Shown piece by piece: positions 13,918 through 19,900 of a stretch of DNA of 64,000 bases. The stretch's first letter is position 1. Each line of letters begins with the position of its first letter. The position numbers were made by a program, and so were the translations under genes. The stretch comes from Bactericera cockerelli (lineage: Eukaryota > Arthropoda > Insecta > Hemiptera > Triozidae): positions 50,464,085 through 50,528,084 of the forward strand of contig CM044957.1 of assembly GCA_024516035.1 (NCBI GenBank). The letters run 5' to 3'. The notes under the pieces were generated by a model. It had not been told where the DNA came from and searched no databases. It was given only the letters and a program-made list of their open reading frames with translations.

Positions 13918-16900
13918 AACCCTCCCCAACGTATGCCATAAATAAAATAAGACCAAATTTTTCTGTAATTTATTTTTTACTTTTTAAAGTAAATAAATAA
14001 CTTATAATAATAAAAAAAATATCCAAAGACGCTTTTTTAACTTTTTAAAGAATTTTTTTTAACTTTTTTTTTTAATAAATCAATAACTAAAAATAAATAA
14101 AAAAATATCCAAAGACGTAAAAAACTCAACAGAACAGTAGGAATAAAGTTTCTTACCGTAATAGCCGAAGGATTGAGCTGTAGACATAAGAAAAGTGGGA
14201 TGACAGAGAGCCCAAAGATTATCACCAGAGACCACATGAAAACAGAAGCAAAAGAAAAATAGAACAAATTAAGAAAAGGTTTTTAAGTCATAATGATGCA
14301 CAAGGGTCTTGACAATTTACGTAAAGTACACACAAAAATATCGGATAAGTCTACTGAAGAATCTTGACCCACAAGATTAACATTCATTTCTAATAAAAGC
14401 TATTTCAAAAACTGAAAACACAATTTCTCAAACATTTATGTTGATAGAGAAAACACAAGATATCCCCCACCCTACATACATTACAACCACCAAATACTTT
14501 CCTTATTATAGGATAAGGAAAGTAATTTCCAATAATAAGAAGGGAATCTTTATTTCTAGAATCTATATTTCTAATCGTTCTTCTACTACATCTTATGATA
14601 CGAGTGATGCAAGTCTTAAAATACATCAAGATACTAAAATGCATGCAAATGTTGAGTTAAATAAAAAAGCACAACAACAAAAAAATACAATGAAATAATA
14701 TGGTAACTAACGTGTAAGTCTCCTGTGAGATTTGGACAATGAAGAGTTTAGAATAGACTTAAAGCAAAAGACTACAGTCGAATTTGGATAAAAAGGAACT
14801 CGAAGGATCGGCAATATTTTCTGTGGTTTCTGCTTATTTTTTTACTTTCATTACCTTACAGAAAAGAGAGTAATGGAACCAGTTAAACAGGAAACCTCAA
14901 TAAGGACCAACAGTTTTTTTCCTCCTGTTTATCCGGGTTTCCTGCTTACATAAGTCCTGTTTATGCAGGTTTCTGCTTACACAAGTTCTGCTTATCCAGG
15001 TTTCCTGCTTACACAAGTCCTGTTTATCCAGGTTCGACTGTAGATCGCAAAATAATCATCAAGCAATAGAGAGCGCAGCAAAATCAATATTGTGGAAATG
15101 AAGAATGGTAGACAGGCTGGTTGCTGGAGAGATAAGACCAAATCGCGGGTGAAACAAATCATAGCAATGGAGACGGCATGATACACAATAATGAGGAACA
15201 CATTGAAAATATGGGAACAAAAATATAATAATATCATCAACATGACTAATAATAGCATTTTAATCTGCCCCACTAGAATTTCTTTTTTTTTTTAATTTAT
15301 GTTTAACGTCGCTTTCAACTACATAATCATATCACGACGGGGGTGTTACCCTCCATTCACAGGAAACTCACAAACCTGCTACCCACATTAACCTCGTCTA
15401 GACTGTGTTGGTCCGGGACGCCTGCATCACGAAGTCTTCACTTCGCTAGTATCGCAAAGGAGTCTCCTCTCCTCGTCATTCACAAAATTTCTTTCCGTAT
15501 CAAATGTAAACATAAAAATAAATAGACCGCGAGAAATATTCTACTCCTTTGCGATGGTGTCGCGCTATGTGGCGTTTCCATGATTCTACTGTGATCGTCC
15601 CGGTAGCGTGTGAATCCGTGGGATTGGATCCCACCCAATACATGAAAATTGTCTTTGATAGGGAAAACAGAACCTAGCTCATGACTTAAGTTCTTGATTT
15701 TCTCTGTGCATTTCGCCCTCAAAATTTTTCTGCTTGACCCTGCTGCCTAGAACATAAACGAAGCGGGTGTCTGAGAGGGAACATACAAAGGTCTAGGAAA
15801 AGTAAGATGCGGGGGGTTAGAATGAGAACCACAAACCTTTCCTAGGTCGCCACCAGTCCTCAAAGTATCCTGAAGAAGAGGAACAGGAACCTTTGAGTTA
15901 GAAAAAAAAGTCAGAAGGGGCAAAAACAAACAAATGAGCACACTACACGTTTACCAAACTTATGTATTTAGCCAAGAAGCATTAGTCTTAGTTTAGGATC
16001 TAGTTGTACGGCCGTATTTATGAACAGAAAACGCTGTCCGAGCAATGACTCAAGCATGATTTCCTTTAATATAATTGGCCAATACCTTGCTTGAGACACT
16101 GCTCAGACGGAATTCTCTGTTCATAAATACGGCTGGTAGTTTAGGATCTAGTTTTACAGCCGTATTTATGAGCAGAAAACACCGTCTGAGCCTGAGCAAT
16201 GATTCAAGCATGATTTCCTTTAATATTATTGGCCAATGTCGTGCTTGAGAGATTGCTGAGACAAAATTCACTGTTCATAAATACGGCTGTTAAGTCTTAG
16301 TAGGCGGCCACAACGAGGGCCCTAGCCTATAACCTACACCCTCAATTCCATACCCTGGTATCTACAGCTTGATTTTCAGGACTTCGTTGTGGCCGCTTAT
16401 ACTTGATAACATGGTTAGATTATTTTACGTGGTACTGGCTCTACCATAGGCCTCCGTTGTGTTCGCGCACTTAGGGCCGTATTATGAAACAGGATTAGTA
16501 AATCTAAGCCCGACCCTTAGATTCTATCAGCTGACTCTTAGGTATTTTAAAACAAGATTTTCCGCCACGAAGGCTGGCTGGCTACAGCTCCGTTACGCCA
16601 CAAAGCTAATATACAGCTACAAAGCCCGGCTTAGATTTGACCTCTACAGTTGTTGTCAAGGTGAAAGTTAAGGGATAGTGTTCACTAAGATTAACTAATC
16701 CTGTTTCATAATTCAGCCCTAAGTTTTAATAACGTTGTGTTACATGAAATTACATGAAGCTATATATTTTTCACAATAAAATACATTCATTATTATTGGT
16801 CTCTTGTACGTGAAATTTATTTTAATAGAATAATAACCCCTCAGTATCAATCTCTTTAAAGGAGGAATTTAACATCCACGCAAAACTCAGTTACTTGTCC

Positions 16901-19900
16901 AAAACTCGGGTCTTTCCTTGTTGCACTATTCATGTTTACAATGTATATATTTTTTTACACCTATAAAATAGAGTAACTACTCTAGCAGTAAACCCAAAAC
17001 AGACTATTTATATGGTGAAAATCGTAATCGGGAACATAATTCCCGGCTGGGTTTGAACCCACAAACTCTGGAATACCAGAGCGACGACTTAAGGACTGAG
17101 CTACAAAGCCGCATTGCAGAGCAAGATAAATAACTCAATAATTATATTTTTTTTTTTAATGATAAAATAAAATGGGAAGATCTTGTCGTGTCAAGGTCTG
17201 ACTTCGAACCCACGACCTCTGGATTACCAGCCCGCCGCCTTAACCACTGAGCTACCGAGCCCGACACGGCAGCGTGGCATACAAAGCTCCTCTTAACACT
17301 CACCGTCCCGCTCCATGCCGGCAGTGGCGGCTGTCTGAGTGGCCTTGGCGTACAGCACAGTCTCCTTGGGTGGGATGTTGGTGTCCTGGACCCGCACCGT
17401 GCAGAGCTTGTTGCGGGGCTTCCGGCTGAAGCATGTACAAATGTACATAGATAAGTAAATAAGAAATATGTATATAATGAATTAATAAGAAATAAATAGA
17501 TGACTGTGTGTCCTTTATTATTAAGGAGGAGCCAAGCATGTGCAAATGTACAATTTTGTACATAGATAAATAAATAAGAAATATAATATATAATAAATTA
17601 ATAAGAAATAAATACATGACTGTGTGTCCCTTTATTATTATTACACCTGTTCGATGAAGTTTTATTTACAATAGCTCAATCCAACCTGCGGTTCTCGAGT
17701 TATAATAATAATACTCTTTAGTGGAAGGTAACCACCAGGCGAGGTTAATGCTTAAAGCATTTTCTACCATCTAACTCTCAGAGTCTTATTATTATGTGGT
17801 CACAAACTCAAATTAATGAGGAAAAAACTCATGCACTGGTTGGGATTCGAACCAACGGATCCCTACACTACCTGGATTACCAGACTAAGACGTTAACCAC
17901 TTGACTACCAGTGCACTATAACACCAGTTATAGTGTTTTAAACATACACAAATGAATCATTTTATAATATAAGATAGAGTACATAGATTATTTGCATAGA
18001 AATTGAAATCGACCAAACAAAACTTGATTAAGGACGGTGCTAATGGCAATGGCATTCTCTTCCAAACCACACTTGATTTTTTTTTTTTTTAAAGAAAAAA
18101 ATGGTTTTTGTGTTATTATATCATAATTTTGATGGGTAGCGCAGAATTATAGAACTTTTTCTTTCATTTTTTTTAGTATTATTTGCCCTTAACTCCGTCA
18201 CGGTTCAGAATGAATCAGCTTCTCATTTTTTCTCAATAGGTATGAGTGGATCCCAGAATCCTGCTCCTCTGGGGATCGAACCCAGATGCGTGCAATTTTC
18301 TTTATAAGCCATTAAACCCTTGGGAAACTGCAAGCTAGCCTGGCTTCTAAGGGTTAGCTAGTCAGTTCTCTCTTTTATAGTCCTCTAGCGAGACACTGGT
18401 CTACTCTCTGTTTAAAGTCCCCCACCCAGACACGAATCAGACAAGGAAATCAAGGAACAAGAAATGTACTGGAGAGGCTCGGTGGAAGAGAAAGCCTCAG
18501 GCTTTAACCTCGCCCCTTGGTTCACTACATATTCTATTGAGTTCTTTTCATGTCTTGTGTTACAGTATGTATTATGTTGTTTGCCAGTAAAGTGTTTTTT
18601 TATACATGTTTACGGGTTACGCCTATTTTATTACATTAGAAAAAAAATACTTAAAATTAAACATTGAGATTAAAACACAACATTAAGATTTATATAATAA
18701 TAATACTCACACAGTGTGATAGGAGTTGAGAATACTGGTGTCTGGGGTGTTGTTGCTTTCTGGAGTGCCATTGGCGGAGACGCTAGATAAACTTGACATC
18801 ACATCTGAAAACAGAATTAATAATACATCTCAATTATAGCATCGAGCCCAGAGGTCGGTTTAGTGTAAGAATTTTAGGGCGAAATTAATAGACAAATTCT
18901 ACATCACAAGGCACTGCTAAGCGTTTGTTTTCCGTATCTTACACAGTACGCAATCCGTGACTTAGCGCCACAGAGGTATTACAAAAACGTCTATTAATTC
19001 CGTCCTTAATATAGGAAAAAATAGTGCACTCGTAGTCAAGTGATTCACGCGCTAGTCTGGTAATTCAGGTAGCGTAGGGATCCGTTGGCTCGAATCCTAC
19101 CCAGTGCATGAATTTTTCCTCATTAATTTGAGTTTGTGACCACATAATAATAAGACTTTGAGGGTTAGGTGGTAGAAAATGTTTTGAGCATTAACCTCGC
19201 CTGGTGGTTTACTTCCACTAAAGAGTGTTGTTTATTTTTTTTATCATTATTTTTAAAGGTAATTGTGCCCTGGAACCGCTTTCGCTTCACTTCAGGGCAC
19301 TTTACCTTTACATCCATGCCATTCCGGAAACGGAAAAACTATGTCAAAATTTTCCTCTCCGGCCGGGATTTGAACCCGCAACCTCCGGGTCAGTAACCAA
19401 TGCTCTTAACCACTGAGCCACAAAGACTCACCTGCCACGGGAGCCACGCCCAGGGAGGAGAGCATAGAGTCCAGCTCCTTCCTCTGGTCTTTGTTACCCG
19501 CGGCACCCGATCTGCCGGCCGCCTCCTCTACCTGTGACAAAGATAAGATAAGATAAGATAAGATAAGATAAGATAAGATAAGATAAGATAAGACAACGGG
19601 GTTAAGTGGCAGAGAATGCTTGGGTCATTAACTTCGCCCCATTTTATTCTATATTTTTTGTATAAATTTCTAAGTTCAGATCTGTGATTGGCTGTTACCA
19701 TGGTAACAACAACAGTGCGGTAACAGTCTGCGCTTTAGCGTCGTTTGTTAATTCAATGTGAAAAGTGAAATTTGAATTTGAACCTTTTGATATTACACCG
19801 CTACTCCGAATCTGATTAAATCTAACGGTCGGTTTAGATTTACTAATCCTGTTTCATGATTCGGGCCTCAAGCGTAGGGGTATTTTACTTTTAGAATTTT

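Noticed and set aside
14405..14700. Overlapping 79- and 86-codon ORFs on both strands
   Set aside because: Low-complexity AT-rich intron sequence, no splice-compatible phase with sw and no family resemblance.
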